Shown piece after piece: positions 17,118 through 24,738 of a stretch of 64,000 nucleotides of DNA; position 1 is the first letter of the stretch, and every line of letters starts with the position of its first letter. The notes beneath the pieces were generated by a model that saw nothing but the letters and a program-made list of their open reading frames with translations, was not told where the DNA came from and made no database searches. The position numbers were made by a program, and so were the translations under genes. Source of the DNA: Thermoflavimicrobium dichotomicum (GTDB lineage Bacteria > Bacillota > Bacilli > Thermoactinomycetales > Thermoactinomycetaceae); contig NZ_FORR01000017.1 of the NCBI RefSeq assembly GCF_900114055.1, forward strand, positions 1 to 64,000, given 5' to 3'.

Positions 17118-17145
17118 AAGGCTCCTGCGGGGGCTTGTTTTTTTC
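17118..17145 (+). terminator. Terminator after the Pro-rich gene
   Basis: AAGGCTCC (17118-17125) pairs with GGGGCTT (17130-17136) with one bulge, followed by GTTTTTTTC. It lies between this gene and the convergent regulator. Confidence 0.6.
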
Positions 17146-17179
17146 GTAATAACACAACTAATTATGAAAAAAGCTTTGA

Positions 17180-18625
17180 TCAATACGAAGAATGATAGCG
17201 CCGTAAGATTTTCCCTATTCGTTGGATCGCTTGATCCAATATCTCAGGAGGTATTTTTCCGAAATTGACCTGAAAGCCAGGTACTGGTTGCTCAACGGCA
17301 AAAGCTTCTCCTGGCATGACAAATACATGTTCAGCCAAACATTGCTCAATAAAACGGGTTTCATCCATCGGATGAGGTGGATGTACCCATGTCGTGATGC
17401 CGACTTGCGGGGAAGAGAAGGTATACCCGGGAGGAAGCCAGCGTTCCAAACTTTCTAGCATCTGATTGCGAGCCGTTTTCAATCGTTGGCGCAGTTGCTT
17501 TAGATAGTTGGGAAAATTTATTTTTTCCCACAGGTGAAGAAGCAGATATTGAGTAAATACAGATGCGGTTTTATCCACGAGCGATTTGGCATGGTGCATG
17601 ATTTCAACATAAGGTTCAGGAACAATCAGGTACCCTAATCGTATGTTTGTATGGATGAGCATGTGAAAAGAACTCGTATAAAAGATTGAGACATTTGGAG
17701 CCATGTTTGTAGCTAAAGCATAAAGAGTGGTAGGTGGGATAGGAGTGTAATAAAGCTCAGCATAAAAGTCATCTTCTAAAATCGGAAAGTTTCGTTTCTG
17801 GGCGAGCGCTATAACGGCACGCTTTTTTTCTTCTGACCATGATGCTCCAGTCGGATAGTGACCATTGGGCATAGTGAAAAGGAGTGAGATGGATTTTTTC
17901 TGGCAGATTTGTTCTAAGTGGTCAAGATCAATACCATCGGATACCTGTCGAATAGAAACTACTTGAGCTCCTTTGGACTGAAAAATTTCTTTGATGGGTA
18001 GATAGCAAGTTTCAGGAATCACAACGATATCACCGGGCTTTAATAAGAGATCGGCAATGAGCCAGATAGCTTGTTGACTGCCATTGAATATACATAGGGA
18101 AGAAAGATCGCTCCAAATGCCCCGCTCAACCAATAATCCCTGGATTTTCGAACGAAGATCTGATACACCGAAAGGATCTGATTCTTCTACTTTTAACGAA
18201 GAGTCAAGTGCTTGATTGCTTACTTCTTTGAGGGCTTGCAATAAAACAGGATCTGGAGGAAGAGAGATACCAGAAACAGGATACAGCCCAGGAATCTGTT
18301 TAAATGCTTTAAGAGTCTGTAATAGAGCCAGTCGTTTGGCATGTCGTTTTGGGGCAAGCATGGGTGTAGATTGAGGGAGATGGGCAGATACCGTCGTACC
18401 GTGACGGGGCTTGCTGGTAATCCATCCATCTTTTTTGAGAAGCTGATAGGCTTTTTGGGCAGTTTCCATACTGATTTGAAGAGATTTCGATAATTCCCGA
18501 ACCGTTGGTAACGATTGGCCCGGTTTTAGCCGTTTGGCTCGAATGGCAGAGATGAATTGTTCTGCTATTTGTTCTGGTATTGGGATAGAGCTGGTTCGAT
18601 CAATATACAAATATGGAATTGACAA
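17180..18625 (-). CDS. MocR-family (GntR HTH plus aminotransferase-like) regulator lacking the PLP lysine
   Basis: A 481-residue protein. Residues about 10-75 are a GntR winged helix (GQSLPTVRELSKSLQISMET); about 110-470 are a fold-type I aminotransferase domain with NGSQQAIWLIADLLLKPGD, PNGHYPTGASW, EDDFYAELYY and RLGYLIVPEP. In active relatives the PLP Schiff-base lysine lies in an F-S-K motif about nine residues before RLGY; here the stretch is SSFHMLIHTNIRLGYL and no lysine is present. So it may not bind PLP covalently. TTG start at 18625 follows GGAGGGGG. Divergent from the split-barrel gene, which it likely controls. Confidence 0.85.
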   Translation of the reverse strand: MSIPYLYIDRTSSIPIPEQIAEQFISAIRAKRLKPGQSLPTVRELSKSLQISMETAQKAYQLLKKDGWITSKPRHGTTVSAHLPQSTPMLAPKRHAKRLALLQTLKAFKQIPGLYPVSGISLPPDPVLLQALKEVSNQALDSSLKVEESDPFGVSDLRSKIQGLLVERGIWSDLSSLCIFNGSQQAIWLIADLLLKPGDIVVIPETCYLPIKEIFQSKGAQVVSIRQVSDGIDLDHLEQICQKKSISLLFTMPNGHYPTGASWSEEKKRAVIALAQKRNFPILEDDFYAELYYTPIPPTTLYALATNMAPNVSIFYTSSFHMLIHTNIRLGYLIVPEPYVEIMHHAKSLVDKTASVFTQYLLLHLWEKINFPNYLKQLRQRLKTARNQMLESLERWLPPGYTFSSPQVGITTWVHPPHPMDETRFIEQCLAEHVFVMPGEAFAVEQPVPGFQVNFGKIPPEILDQAIQRIGKILRRYHSSY

Positions 18626-18647
18626 GGGCTTTCCCCCTCCATATAAT
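18619..18647 (+). promoter_or_regulatory. Consensus sigma-A promoter of the split-barrel gene
   Basis: TTGACA (18619-18624), exactly 17 bases, TATAAT (18642-18647): a perfect consensus promoter. The -35 overlaps the start codon of the divergent regulator. Such a strong promoter normally needs repression to be regulated. Confidence 0.85.
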
Positions 18648-18660
18648 CTTAAAAATTTAT

Positions 18661-18701
18661 ACCCATTGTTCTGCTTTATTCATTTTAGCAGAACAATGGG
18701 T
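18661..18701. promoter_or_regulatory. Large palindromic operator or transcript hairpin
   Basis: ACCCATTGTTCTGCT (18661-18675) and AGCAGAACAATGGGT (18687-18701) are perfect 15-bp inverted repeats with an 11-base spacer. The palindrome begins about seven bases after the predicted transcription start of the strong promoter and lies between the two divergent genes, so it is the best candidate for the regulator's binding site. No T run follows. Confidence 0.7.
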
Positions 18702-18723
18702 AAAAGGATGAGGAGGAATAAAT

Positions 18724-19278
18724 ATGAGGCCCTTGCGCAGGAAAATGAAAGAAGTGACAGATACCAATAGAATTCATACCTTTATCCAACAGGCACGTGT
18801 GGGATATTTGGGATTATATGATGAAGAGGGGACCTATGTTGTACCGCTAAATTTTAGTTGGCTTAATGGAAACATCTATTTTCACGGGAGCAATGAAGGA
18901 AGAAAAGTAGACGCCATTCAAGAGAATGAAACCTACTGTTTTACCTTAGCTGAGGAATATGGTACCGTCGCAGACCCTGTGCCAGCCCATACTGGCACTG
19001 CCTATTTCAGTGTAATGATTTTTGGCAAATTGGAGATCGTTCAAGATTTGGAGGAGGCCACAGACGCACTGGAAGCGATGTTAAATAAATATGTGCCTGG
19101 ATACTTTAAGACGAAGTTATCATCGTCTCATGTAGAAAGATATCGTTCGAGCATGGGAAGTCCAACAGTGGTTTACCGACTGACACCGAGCTGGATTACA
19201 GCCAAGGAGGACCCGGTAGAAGAGGATAAAATGTTTTATCCAGGCCGAACTCAATTAGAAGATATTCGGAAAAGATAA
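18724..19278 (+). CDS. Pyridoxamine 5'-phosphate oxidase-like FMN split-barrel protein
   Basis: A 184-residue flavin-binding split-barrel protein of the NimA/PNPOx-like group: VGYLGLYDEEGTYVVPLNFSWLNGNIYFHGSNEGRK is the typical core, followed by SVMIFGKLEIVQD. Members reduce nitro compounds, bind haem or F420, or remain uncharacterised; it is not the biosynthetic PdxH. ATG at 18724 with GAGGAGG upstream. It has a perfect consensus promoter and a large palindrome in the leader and is divergent from the MocR-like regulator, suggesting induction by a small molecule. Confidence 0.85.
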   Translation: MRPLRRKMKEVTDTNRIHTFIQQARVGYLGLYDEEGTYVVPLNFSWLNGNIYFHGSNEGRKVDAIQENETYCFTLAEEYGTVADPVPAHTGTAYFSVMIFGKLEIVQDLEEATDALEAMLNKYVPGYFKTKLSSSHVERYRSSMGSPTVVYRLTPSWITAKEDPVEEDKMFYPGRTQLEDIRKR

Positions 19279-19367
19279 AAGAAAAGATATAAGTTGCTGT
19301 CTGGTAGAGAGTCCAGTTGTAAGGTAATCATATTTGATATGGTTAAAATCTCCGTATTTCGATTTCA

Positions 19368-19421
19368 AGCACCCATTCATCTCACTCATTATAGAAGTGG
19401 GAGAATTCTGGGTGCTCTTTA
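19368..19421. terminator. Bidirectional terminator between convergent genes
   Basis: AGCACCCA (19368-19375) pairs with TGGGTGCT (19409-19416), with an inner CTCACT/AGTGGGAG pairing, followed by CTTTAGTT. It separates the split-barrel gene and the convergent lipoprotein gene. Confidence 0.7.
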
Positions 19422-19456
19422 GTTAAACAAATCAAGTGAAAGACGAATCCCAACTT

Positions 19457-19918
19457 TCATCTCACTTCGATGACGAAAAAGTAACTGGCGCTTCCTTCTT
19501 TCCAATTACCGTAAATATGGTAGATATATTTTCCTTTTTCATGTGGAAGGATCATCGATTGGTTTTGGATTGGGATGGGTTTGACTTTGCCATCTGCCCA
19601 TGTCTTTCCATTGCTCCATTGCTCTGCTTTTAGTGTTCCGCCTTTGGGCGGATAGTCAAAGTGGATGAGCAGTTTTGTTTGAGGCAAAACAGGGATCGGT
19701 TGATGATTTTTTACCAACTCGGTCGACTCAATGGCATCGACGCACTCCCCTTTGTTGCCACTCTTCCAACAATATGATCCCCGCACAGCTGAAACCTTTT
19801 TTCCATCTGCTGTAATCGTAGGTAGCGGTGGTTTAGGGTATTTTGGTATTTCCGGGTTGCAACCCATCAAAGTGAGAATACAGAGACAGCAAACCATGAA
19901 TGTACCCCATATTTTCAA
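19457..19918 (-). CDS. Hypothetical lipoprotein
   Basis: A 153-residue protein when started at TTG 19918, which follows GAGGAAG; an in-frame ATG at 19966 has a poor site and adds 16 residues. The signal peptide ends in the lipobox LMGC. The mature part has a YCWKSGNKGECVDAIES motif with two cysteines, then a beta-rich region (LLIHFDYPPKGGTLKAEQW) and a last strand YHIYGNWKEGSASYFFVIEVR. Short lipoproteins with this pattern are common in Bacilli; function unknown. Confidence 0.75.
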   Translation of the reverse strand: MKIWGTFMVCCLCILTLMGCNPEIPKYPKPPLPTITADGKKVSAVRGSYCWKSGNKGECVDAIESTELVKNHQPIPVLPQTKLLIHFDYPPKGGTLKAEQWSNGKTWADGKVKPIPIQNQSMILPHEKGKYIYHIYGNWKEGSASYFFVIEVR

Positions 19919-20085
19919 AGAAAATCTTCCTCTACTGGTTATTTTAATATTCCGAAATATATGCATCTTAATTCTGTGCTTGGATGTTTCTTTGGTAAGA
20001 TCATATCATGATAACGCTTGGAAATGAACCTGTTTATTTACGAATAAAAGCAAAAGTCAGTGAAATAGGATTAATTCACAAAGCC

Positions 20086-20145
20086 GGTGACAAACACGTT
20101 TTTCCTTTTCCAGTTGAACGACTGATAAAGGAAAAAACAAGCTGA
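20086..20145. repeat. Truncated palindromic element
   Basis: GGTGACAAACACG then TTTTTCCTTTTCCAGTTGAA matches the left half of the full elements; the right half is reduced to AAAGGAAAAAACAAGCTGA. GTTTTTCCTTT pairs with AAAGGAAAAAAC. It looks like an internally deleted copy. Confidence 0.7.
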
Positions 20146-20207
20146 ATTCAGCCTTCATATAAAAATGGATATTTTTCTATTTTAAAGAATTAGTTTATAA
20201 TCAAATC

Positions 20208-20229
20208 GATTAGTTTTGTTGTACTAATC
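20208..20229. promoter_or_regulatory. Operator-like inverted repeat upstream of the cyclase gene
   Basis: GATTAGT (20208-20214) and ACTAATC (20223-20229) are perfect 7-bp inverted repeats with an 8-base spacer, just after a TATAAT at 20196-20201. Size and position suit a TetR- or MarR-type repressor site. No regulator gene is adjacent. Confidence 0.45.
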
Positions 20230-20277
20230 AATATAAAAAATTGGAAAATGATATCGATAGGTTGTTGGAGGGCAAAG

Positions 20278-21096
20278 ATGAAAGAAACATATGAAAAAAA
20301 TGGGAAAAAAATCACGCTGATTGATCTTAGCGATCGTTTGGAAAACGAAACGAGTTCTTTTGAGCCGAACCCTCACCATATTCGTTATTTCAAGCATGAG
20401 GAAGCGGTTCAGGTTACCGAAAAGGTACTGGGATTGGACGCTACATATTGGCCAGATGGGGAAGGTTGGGCTGTTGAGGAAGTGACACTTTCAACCCATG
20501 CAGGTACCCATGTAGATGCTCCTTATCATTATGGAGCGAAGTCGGCTGGAAAACCAGCCAGAACCATTGATGAAGTACCGCTTCATTGGTGTTATGGAGA
20601 TGGAGTTCTGCTGAATATGACACATAAGCAGGCTGGAGAAGAGATTACAGTAGAAGATATCCAAAACGAACTGGCGAGGATTGGGTATGAGATTAAGCCA
20701 TATGATATTGTCCTGATTTATACCGGAACTTCCAGGCATTTTAAAACACCTGGATATGAGTTCAAGCATCCTGGATTGGGGCGAGCAGCTACAGAGTGGC
20801 TGGTAGATCAAGGAGTACGTTTGATTGGGATTGATGCTTGGGGATTGGATCGTCCGTTTGATGTGATTGCACAGGAAGCCAAAGAAGGAAAAAGACAGTT
20901 TTGGGAAGCTCATCTGGTCGGTCGTGAAAAAGAATATTGCCAGATTGAGAAACTATGCAACCTGGATCAGATTCCAAAACCATTTGGTTTTAAAGTTTCC
21001 GCTTTTCCGATCAACATCGCAAAAGCGAGTGCAGGTTGGAGCCGTGTTGTGGCCATTATTGAAGAAGATGTGAGCAAAGTGGGTGGAACTAGCTAA
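20278..21096 (+). CDS. Cyclase / kynurenine formamidase-like metal hydrolase
   Basis: A 272-residue protein of the cyclase family (PF04199). The metal-binding motif appears as STHAGTHVDAPYHYG (about 75-89), and IGIDAWGLDRPF follows later. Relatives are arylformamidases, isatin hydrolases and uncharacterised amidohydrolases; specificity cannot be set from sequence. The start ATG at 20278 follows TTGGAGGG; a GTG/ATG further upstream lacks one. It is followed at 30 bases by an EthD-like gene, so the two probably act in one short pathway. Confidence 0.85.
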   Translation: MKETYEKNGKKITLIDLSDRLENETSSFEPNPHHIRYFKHEEAVQVTEKVLGLDATYWPDGEGWAVEEVTLSTHAGTHVDAPYHYGAKSAGKPARTIDEVPLHWCYGDGVLLNMTHKQAGEEITVEDIQNELARIGYEIKPYDIVLIYTGTSRHFKTPGYEFKHPGLGRAATEWLVDQGVRLIGIDAWGLDRPFDVIAQEAKEGKRQFWEAHLVGREKEYCQIEKLCNLDQIPKPFGFKVSAFPINIAKASAGWSRVVAIIEEDVSKVGGTS

Positions 21097-21126
21097 ATGA
21101 CATGAATCTGAAGAGGTGGCAGATCC

Positions 21127-21468
21127 ATGTATAAAACGGTAGGCATTTATAAAGGGATTGATGATATAGAGGCATTTGAAAAGTTTTATGTCAAAGAAGT
21201 GATACCGAGAATGCTGAAGCTGCCTGGAGTCATCAAGATGAACATCACTCGATTGTACTATACGAATCCGGAGAATCAACCAGACGGCCTTCAGGATGTT
21301 CAATTCATTATCGAGACACATTACGAGTCCCTGGAAGCGATACATAAAGTCTTGGATACCCCAGAAGGACAGGAGCTCGCCCGCATCATTACAGGTAAAA
21401 ACAAAGGACGTTGGCAAGAGGGTCCATTTCCAGTGTCAGTAGCCTTAGGCGTCATGGAAAGATTCTAG
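21127..21468 (+). CDS. EthD-domain (dimeric alpha/beta barrel) protein
   Basis: A 113-residue protein of the ferredoxin-like dimeric barrel group: MYKTVGIYKGIDDIEAFEKF, then TPEGQELARIITG and a C-terminal PVSVALGVME. EthD proteins accompany degradation or polyketide-like pathways and may bind small hydrophobic molecules. ATG follows AAGAGGTGG. Second gene of the cyclase pair. Its stop codon overlaps the stop of the convergent rarD gene by four bases, so the two transcripts must overlap or end inside each other. Confidence 0.75.
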   Translation: MYKTVGIYKGIDDIEAFEKFYVKEVIPRMLKLPGVIKMNITRLYYTNPENQPDGLQDVQFIIETHYESLEAIHKVLDTPEGQELARIITGKNKGRWQEGPFPVSVALGVMERF

Positions 21469-22391
21469 TTCTCTACGCTATGAGGTCTTTGGTCAACTTT
21501 TTGAAATTTCCTGGTATAAGAAAGAGTATACAGGATCAGTCCAATCCAAATAAAGCTGAAGCTGATCATATGAGTGACCGTGAACGACTCTTTATATAAA
21601 AATACGCCTAGAATCAAGCTGATGGTGGGCGCCAAGTATTGCAAAAAGCCGATCGTGGACAGCGGAACTACACGGGCTCCAAGCGCAAACCACAACAGGG
21701 GCAGGGCCGTAATCACTCCTGTCCCGATGATTAGAAGAATCAGATCGGGTGAAGCTGAGATAAAGTGCCCTGTTCCTTGGACTTCAGCGAACAGGAGATA
21801 AAAAAAGGAGAAAGGAAAGACCATGAGGGTTTCAAGAGCCAATCCTGTCAGGGCATCTACTTGAATTAACTTTTTGGCCAGTCCGTAAAAAGCGAAAGAT
21901 AGTGCCAAACAAAGAGAAATCCATGGAACGGTTCCATATTGGATGGTGAGTATCGCTACACCGATGGTTGCGAGGAGAAGAGCCGTTTTTTGCCAGGCGT
22001 TTAATCGTTCGCGCAATACAATCATTCCAAGTAGCACACTGATCAATGGATTGATATAGTAACCCAAACTGGCTTCAATGATATGCCCATGATTAACAGC
22101 CCAAATATAGATAAACCAATTGCAACTGATCAGGAGTGCGCAAAGGAAAACAAAAAGTACCCTTTTCCTGTCTTTGATCACTTCTTTCAAACTCTGCCAG
22201 CGTTTTTTGAAGAAAAGAAGAACTGCTACAAATAAAAAAGACCAAAAGATGCGATGAGCCAACAGTTCTTCAGAAGAGACCGATTGTAGCAGTTTCCAAT
22301 ATAAAGGAAGAAGCCCCCAGGCTACATAGGCGGAAAATGTGTAAGCAATGCCAACTTTCATATGGATCGATTCTTTTCTCTCTGTGTCCAC
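21465..22391 (-). CDS. rarD: EamA-family transporter, RarD type
   Basis: A 308-residue membrane protein with ten hydrophobic helices and the RarD opening GIAYTFSAYVAWGLLPLYWK, then HRIFWSF and EASLGYYINPLISVLLG. RarD is named for chloramphenicol sensitivity but its true substrate is unknown. The start is taken as GTG at 22391, six bases after AGGTGAT, giving an N terminus (VDTERKES) of the usual RarD length; an ATG at 22439 is in frame without a clear site. Monocistronic. Confidence 0.88.
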   Translation of the reverse strand: MDTERKESIHMKVGIAYTFSAYVAWGLLPLYWKLLQSVSSEELLAHRIFWSFLFVAVLLFFKKRWQSLKEVIKDRKRVLFVFLCALLISCNWFIYIWAVNHGHIIEASLGYYINPLISVLLGMIVLRERLNAWQKTALLLATIGVAILTIQYGTVPWISLCLALSFAFYGLAKKLIQVDALTGLALETLMVFPFSFFYLLFAEVQGTGHFISASPDLILLIIGTGVITALPLLWFALGARVVPLSTIGFLQYLAPTISLILGVFLYKESFTVTHMISFSFIWIGLILYTLSYTRKFQKVDQRPHSVEN

Positions 22392-22550
22392 GAACTGATC
22401 ACCTGCAATTCGCTGAGAATCAAATAACTTTATAAACATTCATATATGAAGTATGCAATCTATCATATATTATATATGTTTTCATACTCGAAAAAATAGA
22501 ATAGCTAAATAAAATGGATTAAGAGATTGTAAAAATGATAGGTAAGCAAG

Positions 22551-22600
22551 TAAGCAAGAAGTTGTTCAACTGGAAAAGGAAAACTGGGTTTGAGGGCTGT
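22551..22600 (-). repeat. Half copy of the palindromic element, reverse orientation
   Basis: Read on the minus strand it gives CCCTCAAACCCAGTTTTCC then TTTTCCAGTTGAACAACTTC, matching the left half of the full elements. The end TGTTGACAAA is replaced by CCTCAAAC, as in the copy at 27193-27240, so these two form a subfamily. Confidence 0.7.
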
Positions 22601-22658
22601 AAGTTTTCAAAACAGTGTTTCGGTGTGCTAGGCACCATGAAAAGGTATCAAAAAAATG

Positions 22659-22688
22659 TTGACAGAATTAATTGCCTATTGTTAGAAT
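22659..22688 (+). promoter_or_regulatory. Promoter of the sulfonate transport operon
   Basis: TTGACA (22659-22664), an 18-base spacer and TAGAAT (22683-22688). Transcription would start near 22695, giving a 160-base leader before the first start codon. Confidence 0.7.
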
Positions 22689-22740
22689 AATTCATAGTTA
22701 ATCGATGTGAATTATATGAATTGAACCGACCAGACAACTG

Positions 22741-22797
22741 GAGGTCCTAAACATACACAGATCGGTATAGATCTGTAGGTTATAGGGCCTCTTTTTG
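22741..22797 (+). terminator. Leader terminator (attenuator) upstream of the sulfonate operon
   Basis: GAGGTCCTA (22741-22749) pairs with TAGGGCCTC (22783-22791), the inner arms ACAGATC (22757-22763) and GATCTGT (22770-22776) also pair, and TTTTTG follows. A complete intrinsic terminator thus sits between the promoter and the first gene, 62 bases before its ATG. This is the layout of transcription attenuation. The leader did not match any riboswitch consensus that I know. Confidence 0.8.
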
Positions 22798-22858
22798 TTT
22801 TCTTTTTAAAGCCATTTTTCCTATCTATACCCTATGAAACGAAAGGAAATGAGTATCG

Positions 22859-23668
22859 ATGTCCAGAGAAATTGCTTTAGCTACGAATGAAAAAAAGGTG
22901 GTGATATCCACCAAGTGGATTTCGGCTGGCACGATTGTTGGCCTAATCTTGCTATGGACGGTGGTTACAAACTTAAAATGGATCGATCCGTTGTTTTTGC
23001 CTTCCCCGCAATCGGTATGGAGTGCATTCGTAGAACTGATCAAAGACGGTTATAAGGGTTCTTCCTTAGGAACACATATCCTTAGCAGCCTCTATCGGTT
23101 ATTTATATCCCTGATTTTGGCATTTATTATTGCCGTACCACTTGGGATGCTTTGTGGATATTCGAAATATATTCGTGCCGTTTTTGATCCAATTATTGAA
23201 TTTTATCGGCCTCTGCCGCCTTTGGCATACTATGCCTTATTGATCCTTTGGTTAGGTATTGATGATACTTCAAAAATAGCACTGCTTTATCTCAGTGCAT
23301 TTGCACCGTTGTTTATTGCTACTGTGTTTAGTGTCCAGAAGGTTTCTCAAGATCGAATCAATGGAGCGCTTGCCTTAGGGGCATCTAAATGGAAAGTATT
23401 CGTCTTTGTTATTTTTCCAAGCTGCTTACCAGATATTATCACCGGTTTGCGAACAGCCATAGGTGTTTCTTATGCCACACTAGTAGCGGCGGAAATGGTT
23501 GCGGCAACTTCGGGAATTGGCTGGCTGGTCCTAGACGCAAGCAAATACTTGCGCAGTGACATTACACTTGTCGGAATCATCATCATGGGTGGAATTGCCA
23601 TGATCATGGATGGATGCATTCGGTTCGTTCAACGTTACAAATTTTCATGGGTGGGAACGCAAGATTAA
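22859..23668 (+). CDS. ssuC: Sulfonate/nitrate/taurine-type ABC transporter permease
   Basis: A 269-residue inner-membrane permease with six helices and the EAA loop NGALALGASKWKVFVFVIFP. The set PLPPLAYYALLILWLGIDDTSK and GIGWLVLDASKYL is typical of SsuC/TauC. Start ATG after AAAGGAA. First gene of a four-gene operon with binding protein, ATPase and TauD dioxygenase. Gene order permease-binding protein-ATPase-dioxygenase is unlike E. coli tauABCD. Confidence 0.9.
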   Translation: MSREIALATNEKKVVISTKWISAGTIVGLILLWTVVTNLKWIDPLFLPSPQSVWSAFVELIKDGYKGSSLGTHILSSLYRLFISLILAFIIAVPLGMLCGYSKYIRAVFDPIIEFYRPLPPLAYYALLILWLGIDDTSKIALLYLSAFAPLFIATVFSVQKVSQDRINGALALGASKWKVFVFVIFPSCLPDIITGLRTAIGVSYATLVAAEMVAATSGIGWLVLDASKYLRSDITLVGIIIMGGIAMIMDGCIRFVQRYKFSWVGTQD

Positions 23669-23692
23669 TGATTTAATTGGAGGGTAAACACA

Positions 23693-24721
23693 ATGTCTTT
23701 ACAAAAAACAACAAACCTTTTCTTACTTACGATTTTTTTCGCCATTCTTATTTTTATATCTGCTGCCTGCTCCAATCAAAAAGCATCCAGCTCCGATAAG
23801 AATTTATCCTTACCAAAAGAAGTGCGGATCGGATATCAGGTTTCTCCAAGTGGAGAGCTATTGGCAAAAGCACTTGGTTTATTGGAGAAAAAATATCCCG
23901 ATGTAAAAGTGGAATGGATTCAGTTTGATTCAGGAAGAGATGTAAACAATGCGATGGCAAGTGGAAGCATTGATTTTGGAAACGTCGGAACACCGCCTGC
24001 CTCCATCGGAATTGCCAGGGGATTACCATATAAAGTTTACTATATGCACAATATCATTGGTGAGAGTGAAGCGTTAGTTGTAAAAAAGGAAGCAGGGATT
24101 CAATCTTTGAAAGACCTAAAAGGGAAAAAAATTGCAACCACTTTTAGTTCTACTTCTCATTTTAGTTTGCTAGGCGCCCTTAGGACAGCGGAAATTGATC
24201 CGGAAAAGGAGAAGATCACTATTTTAGATATGCAGCCGCCGGATATTTTCGCTGCCTGGAAAAGAAATGACATCGATGGTGCCTACATCTGGCAGCCTAC
24301 ACAAGCGAAGCTGGTTAATGCAGGAGGCAAAGTGATTTTATCTTCGAAGGACTTGGCCGAAAAAGGGGTTGTCACAGCAGATTTAGGAATTGTTCAAAAA
24401 GATTTTGCAAAAAAATATCCGGACTTTGTTAAAAAATATATCGCTGTTTTAAATGAAGCTGTTCATTATTACCGGGAGAAACCGAAAGAATCTTCCCAGC
24501 TGCTTTCAAAAGAATTAGGGCTGTCTCCAGAGGATAGTTTAAAAACCATGCAGCAAATCATCTGGCTGGACGCCTCACAGCAGGAAAAGTATTTTGGAAA
24601 ATCCGGGCAGGATGGAGAACTATCAAAAGTGTTAAAAGATACTGGTGATTTTATGTTCAAACAGAAGTCAATTCCATCATCTCCAGATTTAAAAAGTTAT
24701 CAACAAGGCTTATTAAAGTAG
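23693..24721 (+). CDS. ssuA: Sulfonate/taurine-type ABC substrate-binding lipoprotein
   Basis: A 342-residue extracellular binding protein. The signal peptide ends in SAACSNQ, so it is lipid-anchored. The mature part has VRIGYQVSPSGELLAKALGLLEKKYP, GSIDFGNVGTPPASIGIARGLPYKVYY and KKEAGIQSLKDLKGKKIATTF, the pattern of the NMT1/SsuA-like family. It should capture an alkanesulfonate, taurine or similar compound and deliver it to the permease. Ribosome site GGAGG, 25 bases after the permease gene. Confidence 0.9.
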   Translation: MSLQKTTNLFLLTIFFAILIFISAACSNQKASSSDKNLSLPKEVRIGYQVSPSGELLAKALGLLEKKYPDVKVEWIQFDSGRDVNNAMASGSIDFGNVGTPPASIGIARGLPYKVYYMHNIIGESEALVVKKEAGIQSLKDLKGKKIATTFSSTSHFSLLGALRTAEIDPEKEKITILDMQPPDIFAAWKRNDIDGAYIWQPTQAKLVNAGGKVILSSKDLAEKGVVTADLGIVQKDFAKKYPDFVKKYIAVLNEAVHYYREKPKESSQLLSKELGLSPEDSLKTMQQIIWLDASQQEKYFGKSGQDGELSKVLKDTGDFMFKQKSIPSSPDLKSYQQGLLK

Positions 24722-24738
24722 AAAAAGGAGAGGTGCTT

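Noticed and set aside
16503-17183. Long minus-strand reading frame of 226 codons opposite the Pro-rich gene
   Set aside because: It is open because of the 33-bp repeat on the other strand, has no ribosome site and its text is not protein-like; the plus-strand frame has a good start and coding composition.
22690-22800. Known riboswitch (S-box, guanidine-I/ykkC, preQ1, ZTP) upstream of the sulfonate operon
   Set aside because: I compared remembered core motifs and found none; only the terminator half is certain, so I report an attenuator and not a named riboswitch.
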